Shown here piece by piece: positions 1 to 7,409 of a stretch of DNA of 64,000 nucleotides. Under the pieces are notes generated by a model that worked only from the letters and a program-made list of their open reading frames with translations, searched no databases and was not told the DNA's origin. Location of the stretch: assembly GCF_000701345.1 (NCBI RefSeq), contig NZ_JNIJ01000032.1:1-64000 (forward strand), in the 5' to 3' direction. The stretch is from Bradyrhizobium sp. URHD0069 (lineage in GTDB: Bacteria > Pseudomonadota > Alphaproteobacteria > Rhizobiales > Xanthobacteraceae). Position numbers and translations under genes: made by a program. Position 1 is the first letter of the stretch. Each line of letters opens with the position of its first letter.

Positions 1-230
1 GGCGCCATCAGCTTCACCTCATGGCCTAGCTTGCGTAACTTCCGCGCCCAGTCATGCGCTGCGCCGCACGCCTCCATTCCAATCACCGTCGGCGGCAGCT
101 TGGCAAAAAACACCAACACCTCGTTGCGCCGAAGCCGCTTGCGCAACCCCGGCCGCTCCGCGGCATCGACCCCATGCAGCTGAAAAATATGCTTCGACGT
201 ATCCATTCCAATGCGGATAATCTGGTCCAC
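1..230 (-). CDS. IS110-family transposase, N-terminal part
   Basis: A GTG at 228-230, preceded by an AGGGAG ribosome site, opens 76 codons that run off the left edge. The product begins with GMDTSKHIFQLHG, the first acidic block of the DEDD (RuvC-like) fold of IS110 transposases. It continues through FFAKLPP to GMEACGAAHDWAR, the second acidic (Glu) block. The C-terminal serine-bearing Tnp_20 domain would lie outside the window, so intactness cannot be judged. The family assignment rests on these motifs and their spacing and is strong. Confidence 0.88.
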   Translation of the reverse strand, partial: MDQIIRIGMDTSKHIFQLHGVDAAERPGLRKRLRRNEVLVFFAKLPPTVIGMEACGAAHDWARKLRKLGHEVKLMA

Positions 231-340
231 GGACGGCTCCCTTGTCTGAGATTTGCAACAACCTCATTCTGGCACACTGATGCCGTAGGGGGCCGTCCAC
301 CCCATCAGCCGTGCCCTATCGGTAGGGCACTTGGTTAGAT
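1..340 (-). mobile_element. IS110-family insertion sequence, one end (cut by window edge)
   Basis: The transposase start lies at 230 and reads leftward out of the window. The stretch 231-340 upstream of it has no gene and contains a perfect inverted repeat, GTGCCCTA-TCGG-TAGGGCAC, at 311-330. In the IS110 group the non-coding end upstream of the transposase encodes the bridge RNA that pairs with donor and target DNA. I infer that 231-340 is part or all of that end. I could not place the exact IS boundary, because these elements lack terminal inverted repeats and the other end is outside the window. Confidence 0.6.
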
Positions 341-390
341 ACCTTTCACAACAATCAGCGCCGGTAGCTGAGCTATGTCCCGCCAACTAT

Positions 391-509
391 CGTCGTCATT
401 CCCCGCGCAGGCGGGGAATCCAGTAACCACCGAACTACCGTGGGGCGATGGCTCTGCCAGGCTGGACCTACAGTGATGACTGGATGCCCGCCTTCGCGGG
501 CATGACGAC
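391..509. repeat. Facing pair of short palindromic (REP-like) repeats
   Basis: Copy 1 (391-426) reads CGTCGTCATTCCCCGCG then GGCGGGGAATCCAGTAA. Copy 2 (about 478-509) is the same unit inverted, ending GCCCGCCTTCGCGGGCATGACGAC. Each is a hairpin, and the two face each other across about 50 bases. The same architecture recurs at several other gaps in this window. Confidence 0.75.
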
Positions 510-641
510 AACACCCAACGCACGCGCAGTCGCAGGTCCCGTAATGGCGGCGTGGAAGCGGCTCTCGCTGGCATAGTCCGCAGCCGCGGTTGAAGCAGCA
601 AAACTCACAACAAACGAGAGCGCGAGCAGAAACAGCCTCAT
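468..641 (-). CDS. Small putative secreted protein, C-terminus made of repeat DNA
   Basis: An ATG at 639-641 opens a frame starting MRLFLLALSFVVSFAAS, a convincing signal peptide with a likely cut after STAAA. About 20 residues follow before the frame enters the palindromic repeat (478-509), and the last residues (VVMPAKAGIQSSL) are repeat-encoded. Either a small periplasmic protein lost its original 3' end when the repeat arrived, or this is a non-functional remnant. No family recognised. The open frame could be fortuitous. Confidence 0.35.
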   Translation of the reverse strand: MRLFLLALSFVVSFAASTAAADYASESRFHAAITGPATARALGVVVMPAKAGIQSSL

Positions 642-663
642 CCTGCATCGCATCGCTATTGCT

Positions 664-888
664 TTAATGGGCGCGGTGGATTCGCTTCACGGGACGTCGG
701 GACACCGGTTTGGGATAGCGCACGACCGGCTCATGCATGGCTCGCGCGGCCCGCTGCTCCTGCAGTCTCGCGTCATATCCCGGCGACGGCGTCACGGTCG
801 GCGGCGCGGCATTCGCAGGCGCGATCAAAGTCCTGCCGCCGAGCGCCGCAACAGCGGCAAAAGCAAAAGCCGCAAGCATTCGTCTCAT
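664..888 (-). CDS. Small secreted basic protein of unknown function
   Basis: Starts at ATG 886-888 behind a strong GGGAGGAA site (893-900). The 74-residue product opens with MRRMLAAFAFAAVAALGG and a signal-peptidase site near ANAA. The mature part of about 45 residues is rich in Pro, Arg and Lys (VRYPKPVSRRPVKRIHRAH at the end), so it is a small, strongly basic, probably periplasmic peptide. A longer in-frame start at 954 exists, but it would put 22 residues before the signal peptide. No known domain recognised. Confidence 0.6.
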   Translation of the reverse strand: MRRMLAAFAFAAVAALGGRTLIAPANAAPPTVTPSPGYDARLQEQRAARAMHEPVVRYPKPVSRRPVKRIHRAH

Positions 889-982
889 GTCGTTCCTCCC
901 GGCGGCCGCAGGTGCGCGGCCGTTTGATCCAGATTCGTCGTCGATCGCCGCCATTTCAAGGCATTCGACGCAACTTGCGACG

Positions 983-1984
983 TTACGGCCGGATCTGCTC
1001 CGGCGTCAGTCCGGGCGAGCCCTTGCCTGCCCCTTCCGCGCTCTTGATCAGCGTGACGACGCGGCGCGAGAGCGGGACCTGCAGCCCGTGCCGGTCGGCG
1101 ATCTCGGTAATGACGCCTTGCAGATGGTCGATTTCGGTGCGACGGCCGCGCTGCAGGTCTTCCCACATCGATGAGCGGGCCTCGGGATCGATTTTCATCG
1201 TACTTCCGAGCAGCAGAGCGAATACAGTATCAGGCAGCCGCAGCAGATGCGGCGTCAAGCGTGCCGGCACCGGCGTCGACGACACCGGGTTGATGCCCTC
1301 CGCCTTGATCGCCGCGAGCCCCTCCGCCATCTGTTCGGCGAACAGCCTGCGCCATGCGCGCTGCATCAGTTGCCGGCGCAGCGGCAGATCGGCCAGCGCG
1401 TTGAGCGCGTTGTTGAGATTGACCAATAGCTTGCCCCATTGCACGCCGTCGATGTTGCGCGAGGGGCGCATTTTCAGGCCCGGCACCGAAAGCTGATCCG
1501 CTGTGGCGGCATCATCCTGCTCGATAACGATATCGCCCGAGGTGGCGCGATGAAATCGTCCGCCACCCAACGCGATCGCATTGAACGGCACCATTCCGGC
1601 GAGCACCCGCCGCCCCGGCAATCGTTGGCGCAACACGGCGATATTGCCGACGCCGTTCTGCAGACTGACGACGATGGCGTCCGCGGGAGCATGCTTTGCA
1701 ATGGCCTCCGCGATCTCAGGCGTATCCGCGCTCTTTACGGTGACGAGTACCGTGCCGACATCGCCAAGTATCCGGGGGTCTTCGGACAGCGCCAGGTGCT
1801 GCGCCGCTATCCGTTGATCGAAGCCTTCAAAACTCGTCAGCCGCAGCCCGTTCTTTTCAATTTCCTGGATCACGCGCGGACGCGCCAGCAGTGCGACGCG
1901 GCGGCCGGCAACAGCATGCATGCCGCCGACAAAGCAGCCGATGCTGCCGGCGCCGGCTATGGCGATTGGCTTGTTCGAAATCAT
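983..1984 (-). CDS. panE: Ketopantoate reductase family protein (2-dehydropantoate 2-reductase)
   Basis: The 333-residue product fits the ApbA/PanE family, which reduces 2-dehydropantoate to pantoate with NADPH on the way to pantothenate and CoA. The Rossmann motif GAGSIG is at residues 11-16, the TVKSADTPE block near 82-90, SLQNGVGN near 107-114, and the catalytic lysine in VQWGKLLVNLNNALNAL is Lys185. A C-terminal helical domain has SSMWEDLQRGRRTEIDHL. I chose ATG 1982-1984 because the Rossmann strand follows directly; an upstream in-frame start would add 37 unlikely residues. Many PanE paralogues act on other 2-oxo acids, so the substrate is not certain. Confidence 0.82.
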   Translation of the reverse strand: MISNKPIAIAGAGSIGCFVGGMHAVAGRRVALLARPRVIQEIEKNGLRLTSFEGFDQRIAAQHLALSEDPRILGDVGTVLVTVKSADTPEIAEAIAKHAPADAIVVSLQNGVGNIAVLRQRLPGRRVLAGMVPFNAIALGGGRFHRATSGDIVIEQDDAATADQLSVPGLKMRPSRNIDGVQWGKLLVNLNNALNALADLPLRRQLMQRAWRRLFAEQMAEGLAAIKAEGINPVSSTPVPARLTPHLLRLPDTVFALLLGSTMKIDPEARSSMWEDLQRGRRTEIDHLQGVITEIADRHGLQVPLSRRVVTLIKSAEGAGKGSPGLTPEQIRP

Positions 1985-2144
1985 TCCGCCATTCCATCCA
2001 GTTACTTCGAGCTTCGATAGCAGACTTTCGCCTTCACTGCCTACCGAGGGGCGGTCGCGCCGTCGTTCGCGAAGGCCGCGCCTTGTAACGGTCATGGCCC
2101 ACCCTTATCCTTTGCGCGGGGCAGGCACGCGCCAGGAGAGAACA

Positions 2145-2711
2145 ATGGGTTTACTCGATGTACTCAACGGCATGCAGCAGGGCCCGCGCGGCCCGAGCGA
2201 TCCTAACGCGCAGAGCAGCGGGGGAATGTCGCCGATCACCATGGCGATCCTTGCCCTGCTCGCCTACAAAGCGGTCAAACATCTCGGCGGCAGCCAACCG
2301 GGAGCAGCGCCGGCGCCATCTCCGGACAATACCGTCAATGCCGGCCTGCCCGGTGGAATGGACGCCGGAATGGGTGGAGGTCTTGGCGATCTCCTCAAGG
2401 GCGGATTGGGCGGCCTGCTCGCCGGCGGCGCCGCCGGAAGCGTGATCAGCGGCGGGCTCGGCGACTTGCTCAAGCAATTCCAGCAGAACGGCCAGGGCGA
2501 TACCGCCGATTCATGGGTCGGCAAGGGCCCGAACAAGCAGATTTCGCCGAATGATCTCGGCCGCGCTTTGGGCGCCGATCAGATCGATGCAGTGGCATCG
2601 CAAACCGGCCTGTCGCACGACGAACTGCTCAACGGCCTCAGCCAATATTTGCCGGACGTGATCGATCGTCTGACCCCCGACGGACGACTGCCGACCAAAG
2701 ACGAACTATAG
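2145..2711 (+). CDS. YidB-like DUF937 family protein
   Basis: A 188-residue protein starting at ATG 2145 behind AGGAGAG. It has a short hydrophobic stretch (ITMAILALLAYKAV), a long Gly-rich segment (GGMDAGMGGGLGDLLKGG and similar) and a C-terminal helical half, GRALGADQIDAVASQTGLS, followed by a block ending TPDGRLPTKDEL. This layout matches the YidB/DUF937 family, whose members end with the same LTPDGxLP-type sequence. The biochemical role of the family is unknown. The next gene also encodes a small envelope-type protein and is only 85 bases downstream, so the two may be co-transcribed. Confidence 0.85.
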   Translation: MGLLDVLNGMQQGPRGPSDPNAQSSGGMSPITMAILALLAYKAVKHLGGSQPGAAPAPSPDNTVNAGLPGGMDAGMGGGLGDLLKGGLGGLLAGGAAGSVISGGLGDLLKQFQQNGQGDTADSWVGKGPNKQISPNDLGRALGADQIDAVASQTGLSHDELLNGLSQYLPDVIDRLTPDGRLPTKDEL

Positions 2712-2796
2712 GGCCGGATTTGAGTTCCGCCGATGTCGCGTCCCCGCGGCATCGGCACCCGCTTTTTGAGATTCTGTTTTTCAGAGGAGGACAGCA

Positions 2797-3075
2797 ATGG
2801 GCGGCATTCTCTGGGTCATCATCGTCGGCTTCGTCGCGGGCATCATCGCGCGCGTGCTATCGCCGGGTCCCAACAGTCCCACCGGATTCATCCTGACCAC
2901 GGTGCTCGGCATCGCCGGCGCATTTCTGGCGACCTTCATCGGCCAGGCCATCGGTCATTACGGTCCCGACCAGGGCGCCGGCTTCATCACCGCAACCATC
3001 GGCGCGTTGGTGGTGCTGTTCATCTGGAACCGTCTGGTGGCGAGCCGCGTGATTTCCGATCCGGGTAGTAGATAG
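2797..3075 (+). CDS. GlsB/YeaQ/YmgE family small membrane protein
   Basis: 92 residues behind an AGAGGAGG site. Three hydrophobic helices carry the glycine pattern of the 'transglycosylase-associated protein' family: ILWVIIVGFVAGIIARVL, then a PTGFILTTVLGIAGAFLATF segment, then a C-terminal helix IGALVVLFIWNRLV. These are inner-membrane proteins often linked to general stress, but their molecular function is not established and the family name does not imply transglycosylase activity. Confidence 0.9.
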   Translation: MGGILWVIIVGFVAGIIARVLSPGPNSPTGFILTTVLGIAGAFLATFIGQAIGHYGPDQGAGFITATIGALVVLFIWNRLVASRVISDPGSR

Positions 3076-3106
3076 AAGCGGCGCAAGTCTCACGTGATGA
3101 CAAGTC

Positions 3107-3895
3107 TCATGTGATGAGATGCAGCCCGGCATCCATGCGCACCAGTTCGCCGGTCATGTTGCTTGATTGCGGCGTGGCGAGGAAACACACCAGCGCGGCG
3201 ATATCATCAGCGGTTGAAGCGACCTTGAGCGGCACTTTCGCTACCACTGCATCGCGCACCTGCCTGGCGCCGGCCTCGCCGCGACCCTTGGTGAACCATG
3301 GCGTGTCGATATAGCCGGGACAGACGGTGTTGACGCGGATCAAGGGCGCCAGCGCGCGCGCCAGTGAAAAAGTGATGGTGTTAAGCGCGCCCTTGCTGGC
3401 GGCGTACGCAATCGAGGAGCCGACGCCGCTGATGCCGGCGACCGACGACACGTTGACGACCGCGGACGGCCGCCCTGCAGCCTTGGCGCCGGCTTCCAGC
3501 AGGCTTCGCGCCGCCCGCACCATCTGAAACGGGCCGATGGTATTGACGCCAAACAGCCGCTGAAAATCCTCCGCCGACAATCCATCCAGATTATCGTGCG
3601 GCATATGCTTGGTGATTCCGGCATTGTTGATCAGCGCATCGAGATGCCCCCACGGTTCGGCCGCCGCGACGATCCGCTTGCAATCCTCGTCGCGCGAGAC
3701 GTCGCCCTGGACCACCACCACCTCGCCGCCCGCCGTGCGGCAAAGATCGGCAGTCTGTTCGGCTTCCTTCTGGCTGGAGGAATAGTTGACGACGATGCGT
3801 GCGCCGCCCTTGGCCAAAATCGCCGCGGTTGCAGCCCCGAGACCCGAGGCCGAGCCCGTTACAATCGCGCACAAACCATCCTTCGACATCCGCAT
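3107..3895 (-). CDS. SDR-family NAD(P)-dependent oxidoreductase (3-oxoacyl-reductase type)
   Basis: 262 residues, a classical short-chain dehydrogenase. The cofactor motif TGSASGLG is at 13-20, NNAG at 90-93, the catalytic Ser in VNVSSVAG at about 150, and Tyr164/Lys168 in YAASK. The C-terminal pattern VNTVCPGYIDTPWF is typical of FabG-like enzymes. It lies divergent to the acyl-CoA dehydrogenase pair, so a role in the same acyl-CoA catabolism is plausible, but the true substrate cannot be read from the sequence. An alternative start two codons later (MSKDG) is possible. Confidence 0.88.
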   Translation of the reverse strand: MRMSKDGLCAIVTGSASGLGAATAAILAKGGARIVVNYSSSQKEAEQTADLCRTAGGEVVVVQGDVSRDEDCKRIVAAAEPWGHLDALINNAGITKHMPHDNLDGLSAEDFQRLFGVNTIGPFQMVRAARSLLEAGAKAAGRPSAVVNVSSVAGISGVGSSIAYAASKGALNTITFSLARALAPLIRVNTVCPGYIDTPWFTKGRGEAGARQVRDAVVAKVPLKVASTADDIAALVCFLATPQSSNMTGELVRMDAGLHLIT

Positions 3896-4143
3896 TCCCT
3901 CATTTGATTATCAAGCACCGCCAGTGTCGCCCTCTTTAGCTAACTTCGGAATGCCTGCAAATCGGCAAAAACCGTTGCGCGGAATTAATCCCTTCATGCC
4001 GGCCTTGCAGGGGCGCTTGCGGACATCGGCGCTTGTCATCGCAGCGGCTTTTCCTCATCATGCCGTGCGAGAAAGATCGCACCCCATGCATGGACGAAAT
4101 TGCGCAAGCAGGATGTGTGCGGAATCGCAAGACGGGGAATGCT

Positions 4144-5208
4144 GTGGCGGAGAGTGAGAACATTGTCGCCGAGACCGCGGAGAAGATCTTCACGGATCTC
4201 GCCGACGCGCAAACCATCAACCTCGACAAGAAAGGCAATTGGAAAGCGCTGCTGTGGCAGGCGCTGACGGAAGCCGGCCTGCCGCTGTCGTGGGTGCCTG
4301 AAGATTGCGGCGGCTCGGGCGCCAGCATGGCCGAGGGTTTCAGCGTATTGGGCGCGGCCGGGCGTTTCGCGATTGCGGTGCCGCTCGCCGAGACCATGCT
4401 GGCGGGATGGCTGCTGTCGCACGCAAAGATCGCCTCGCCCGAAGGCGCGATGACGGTCGCGCCGGCGACGCCGAAGGACCGCATCGCGATTGGCGCCGAT
4501 GGTACCCTGTCCGGGCGCGCACGCGGCGTTCCCTTCGCCAAGGATTCAAAACATATTGCCGTGCTCGCGAGCGGTGCCAACGGTCTCTCGATAGCGCTGG
4601 TCGATACGGCCAACTGCCGGATCGAGGCCGGTCTCAATCTCGCCGGCGACGGCAGCGACACCGTGACGTTCAGCAATGTTGCGCCCGCCGCCATCAAGCC
4701 CGCGCCGAAGGACTTCGACCAGACACAGCTGATGCTGATGGGCGGGGTGGCGCGCAGCCTGCAGATCGCCGGCGCGCTGGAGGCGATGCTCGACATCAGC
4801 GTGCGCTACTCGAACGAGCGCGTCGCGTTCGAAAAGAAGATCTCGAAATTCCAGGCGGTGCAGCACAATCTGGCAAAGCTCGCCGGCGAGTCGGCGGCGG
4901 CGCTTACGGCCGCGACCTCGGCCGCCGATACCCTTGCCAACAGCACCTCGTTCGACGATGCCGTTTTCCTCGAAGCGGCGTCTGCGAAGATCCGCTGTTC
5001 GGAGGCCGCCGAAAAGGGCGCCGCGATCGCCCACCAGGTGCATGGCGCGATCGGCTTTACGATCGAGCACATCCTGCATCGCTATACCCTTCGCGCGCTG
5101 GCATGGCGCGACGATTTCGGCTCCGAGAGCTATTGGGCGGTCGAGCTCGGCAAAATGGTCGCCGCGCGCGGCGCCGACGAGCTATGGCCGCTCGTGGCCT
5201 CGCGCTGA
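4144..5208 (+). CDS. Acyl-CoA dehydrogenase, small-type partner subunit
   Basis: About 354 residues of acyl-CoA dehydrogenase fold: an N-terminal helical domain (WVPEDCGGSGASMAEGF), a degenerate middle beta domain, and a C-terminal helical domain with RVAFEKKISKFQAVQHNLA and HQVHGAIGFTIEHILHRYT. It is followed after 42 bases by a second, more canonical dehydrogenase. This small/large pairing resembles pimeloyl-CoA dehydrogenase PimC/PimD-type heteromers. The GTG at 4144 has GGGGAA just upstream and gives the expected N-terminus (AESENIVAETAEKI); ATGs at 4060 and 4090 are in frame but would add non-homologous-looking residues, so the start is uncertain. Confidence 0.85.
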   Translation: MAESENIVAETAEKIFTDLADAQTINLDKKGNWKALLWQALTEAGLPLSWVPEDCGGSGASMAEGFSVLGAAGRFAIAVPLAETMLAGWLLSHAKIASPEGAMTVAPATPKDRIAIGADGTLSGRARGVPFAKDSKHIAVLASGANGLSIALVDTANCRIEAGLNLAGDGSDTVTFSNVAPAAIKPAPKDFDQTQLMLMGGVARSLQIAGALEAMLDISVRYSNERVAFEKKISKFQAVQHNLAKLAGESAAALTAATSAADTLANSTSFDDAVFLEAASAKIRCSEAAEKGAAIAHQVHGAIGFTIEHILHRYTLRALAWRDDFGSESYWAVELGKMVAARGADELWPLVASR

Positions 5209-5250
5209 CATCCGGCAAAAATCTGCCCGCGCGAAAGTCGAGACCAAGAA

Positions 5251-6411
5251 ATGACCGCAGCCCTCCGTTTCGATCCGATCCGCCTGCCGCCCGAATGCGA
5301 AAAGCTGCGCCAGGAAGTGCGCGCGTTCCTTGCCGAGGAAATCGCCGCAGGCACCTTCGATCCGCACAAGCCCAATCGCGAAGATGCCGACGCGCCGGAA
5401 TTTTCCCGCCGGGTCGGCGAACGCGGCTGGCTCGGCATGACCTGGCCGAAAAAATATGGCGGCCACGAGCGCACATTCCTCGAGCGCTATGTGGTGACCG
5501 AGGAAATGCGCGTCGCCAACGCGCCGACGCGGCGCTTTTTCGTAGCCGACCGGCAAAGCGGCCCGGTGCTTTTGAAATATGCCCCCGAGCACATCAAGAT
5601 GGATATCCTGCCGCGCATCTGCCGCGGCGAAGTCTGCTTCGCGATCGGCATGAGCGAGCCGAATTCCGGCTCCGATCTGTTCGCGGCCAAGACCAAGGCG
5701 ACCAAAACCGACGGCGGCTGGCTGATCAACGGCTCCAAGATATGGACGTCGTCGGCACACATCGCCGACTACATGATCGCGATTTTCCGTACCTCGCCGC
5801 CCACCAAAGAGAACCGCCGCCACGGCCTGACCCAGTTTCTGGTCGACATGAAAACGCCGGGCATCAAGGTCAATCCGATCGGGCAGATCACCGGGCAATT
5901 CGAATTCAACGAGGTGGTGTTCACCGACGCCTTCATGCCCGACGATCATGTGCTGGGCGAAATCGACGGCGCCTGGAAGCAGGCCACCAGCGAACTCGCC
6001 TATGAGCGCAGCGGCCCGGAACGCTTCCTGGAAACCTACTACGTGCTGACCGAGTTGGTGCGCGCCGTCGGATCAAAGCCCGATACCCGCAGCGCCGAAG
6101 GCATCGGGCGTCTGGTCGCGCAGCTTCACACCATGCGGCGAATGTCGGTGTCGGTCGCGGGCATGCTGCAAGCGGGCAAAGAGCCCGTCGTGGAAGCCTC
6201 GATCGTCAAGGACATCGGCACGGTGTGGGAGCAGCAGCTGCCGCACCGGGTTCGCGATCTCGCCGCATTCGTCGATGCCGATGCGTCGAACCACGAAACG
6301 CTGGAAAATCAACTGTCGTTTGCCATCAAGACCGCGCCCAAGCTGACGATCCAGGGCGGCACCACCGAGGTACTGCGCGGCATCATCGCGCGCGGGCTTG
6401 GCTTGCGCTAG
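5251..6411 (+). CDS. Acyl-CoA dehydrogenase, large-type partner subunit
   Basis: 386 residues with all three acyl-CoA dehydrogenase domains. FAD/substrate motifs include CFAIGMSEPNSGSDLFA (family: the xxMTEPxxGSD block), GSKIWTSSAHIADY (the KxWITN-like strand) and the C-terminal QGGTTEVLRGIIARGLGLR that contacts FAD. It sits between the small-type dehydrogenase and an enoyl-CoA hydratase on the same strand, giving two successive steps of a beta-oxidation-like route. The substrate is not visible in the sequence. This class of long-N-terminus dehydrogenases often handles branched, cyclic or dicarboxylic acyl-CoAs. Confidence 0.9.
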   Translation: MTAALRFDPIRLPPECEKLRQEVRAFLAEEIAAGTFDPHKPNREDADAPEFSRRVGERGWLGMTWPKKYGGHERTFLERYVVTEEMRVANAPTRRFFVADRQSGPVLLKYAPEHIKMDILPRICRGEVCFAIGMSEPNSGSDLFAAKTKATKTDGGWLINGSKIWTSSAHIADYMIAIFRTSPPTKENRRHGLTQFLVDMKTPGIKVNPIGQITGQFEFNEVVFTDAFMPDDHVLGEIDGAWKQATSELAYERSGPERFLETYYVLTELVRAVGSKPDTRSAEGIGRLVAQLHTMRRMSVSVAGMLQAGKEPVVEASIVKDIGTVWEQQLPHRVRDLAAFVDADASNHETLENQLSFAIKTAPKLTIQGGTTEVLRGIIARGLGLR

Positions 6412-6455
6412 GAGCGGTGCGGACTGCGCCAACTCTTTACAATCGAGGGCTATAC

Positions 6456-7259
6456 ATGAGCAAGTTTACGGACATCGGCGTCGAAAAGGTCGGGCACGTC
6501 GGCATCATTGAAATCCGGCGGCCGCCGCTGAACTTCTTTGATATTTCCCTGATCAACCAGATCGCCGATGCGCTGGAAGAATTCGACAGCGATATCGAAG
6601 TCCGCGCATCGGTTCTCGCCGCGCAAGGCAAGGCGTTCTGCGCCGGGGCCAATTTCAGCGATCCGGCCCGGCAGGAGAAAGAGGCGCGCGAACAATCCGA
6701 TCCCGCTGACAGCCTCGGCCAGATCAGCCATCTCTATATCCAGGCGGTACGGATCTTCCGCAACAAGAAGCCCATCGTCGCGGCCGTCCATGGCGCAGCC
6801 ATCGGCGGCGGACTGGGGCTTGCCGTATCGGCGGATTTTCGCGTCACCTGCCCCGAGGCGCGGTTCGCCGCCAATTTTACAAAACTCGGCTTTCATCCGG
6901 GCTTCGGGCTGACGGTTACGCTTCCCGAGCTGGTGGGAAAAAACAACGCCGAGCTGATTTTCTACACCAGTCGCCGGCTGACCGGCGAGGAAGCCACCAA
7001 GATGGGCCTCGCCAATGTCTGCGTGCCGCAGGATCAGGTGCGCGCGGAGGCTATGAAGTTGGCGCAGGAAATTGCCGAGTGTTCGCCGCTCGGCCTGCTC
7101 TCGACCCGCGCCACCATGCGCGCCGGCCTTGCCGATCGCGTGATGGCCGCGACCACCCACGAGCTCGCCGAACAAACGCGCCTGCGCGCGACGGAAGACT
7201 TCAAGGAAGGCGTCAAGGCCACGGAAGAGCGCCGCGTCGCGAATTTCAAGGGGCGGTGA
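6456..7259 (+). CDS. Enoyl-CoA hydratase/isomerase family protein
   Basis: 267 residues of crotonase fold, starting at ATG 6456 (MSKFTDIGVEKVGHVGII). The oxyanion-hole segments are KAFCAGANFSD and AVHGAAIGGGLGLAVSADFR. The active-site region reads ARFAANFTKLGFHPGFGLTVTLP, so the usual acidic residue before the PGxG turn is replaced (GFHPGFG), and the exact chemistry may be isomerase- or hydratase-like. Third gene of the + strand acyl-CoA run, 44 bases after the large dehydrogenase. A facing REP pair follows and probably ends the unit. Confidence 0.87.
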   Translation: MSKFTDIGVEKVGHVGIIEIRRPPLNFFDISLINQIADALEEFDSDIEVRASVLAAQGKAFCAGANFSDPARQEKEAREQSDPADSLGQISHLYIQAVRIFRNKKPIVAAVHGAAIGGGLGLAVSADFRVTCPEARFAANFTKLGFHPGFGLTVTLPELVGKNNAELIFYTSRRLTGEEATKMGLANVCVPQDQVRAEAMKLAQEIAECSPLGLLSTRATMRAGLADRVMAATTHELAEQTRLRATEDFKEGVKATEERRVANFKGR

Positions 7260-7280
7260 GGCGAGCCAATCGTTTTTACT

Positions 7281-7399
7281 CGTCGTCCCGGCGCACGCCG
7301 GGACCCATACGGCGCGGACTCAAGTTTCGGCACGGTGTCAGATACCTTCCTTCATCACCGACGCCAGGGGTTATGGGTCCCGGCGTTCGCCGGGACGAC
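7281..7399. repeat. Composite palindromic element (two facing REP-like units)
   Basis: Left unit CGTCGTCCCGGCG-CACG-CCGGGACCCATA (7281-7309) and right unit TATGGGTCCCGGCG-TTCG-CCGGGACGAC (7372-7399) are inverted copies around about 60 bases. The interior contains CGGTGTCAGATACCTT, nearly the same as in the element at 61143-61260, so the interior belongs to the repeat. It lies between convergent genes. Confidence 0.82.
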
Positions 7400-7409
7400 C
7401 GTGGAGAGG

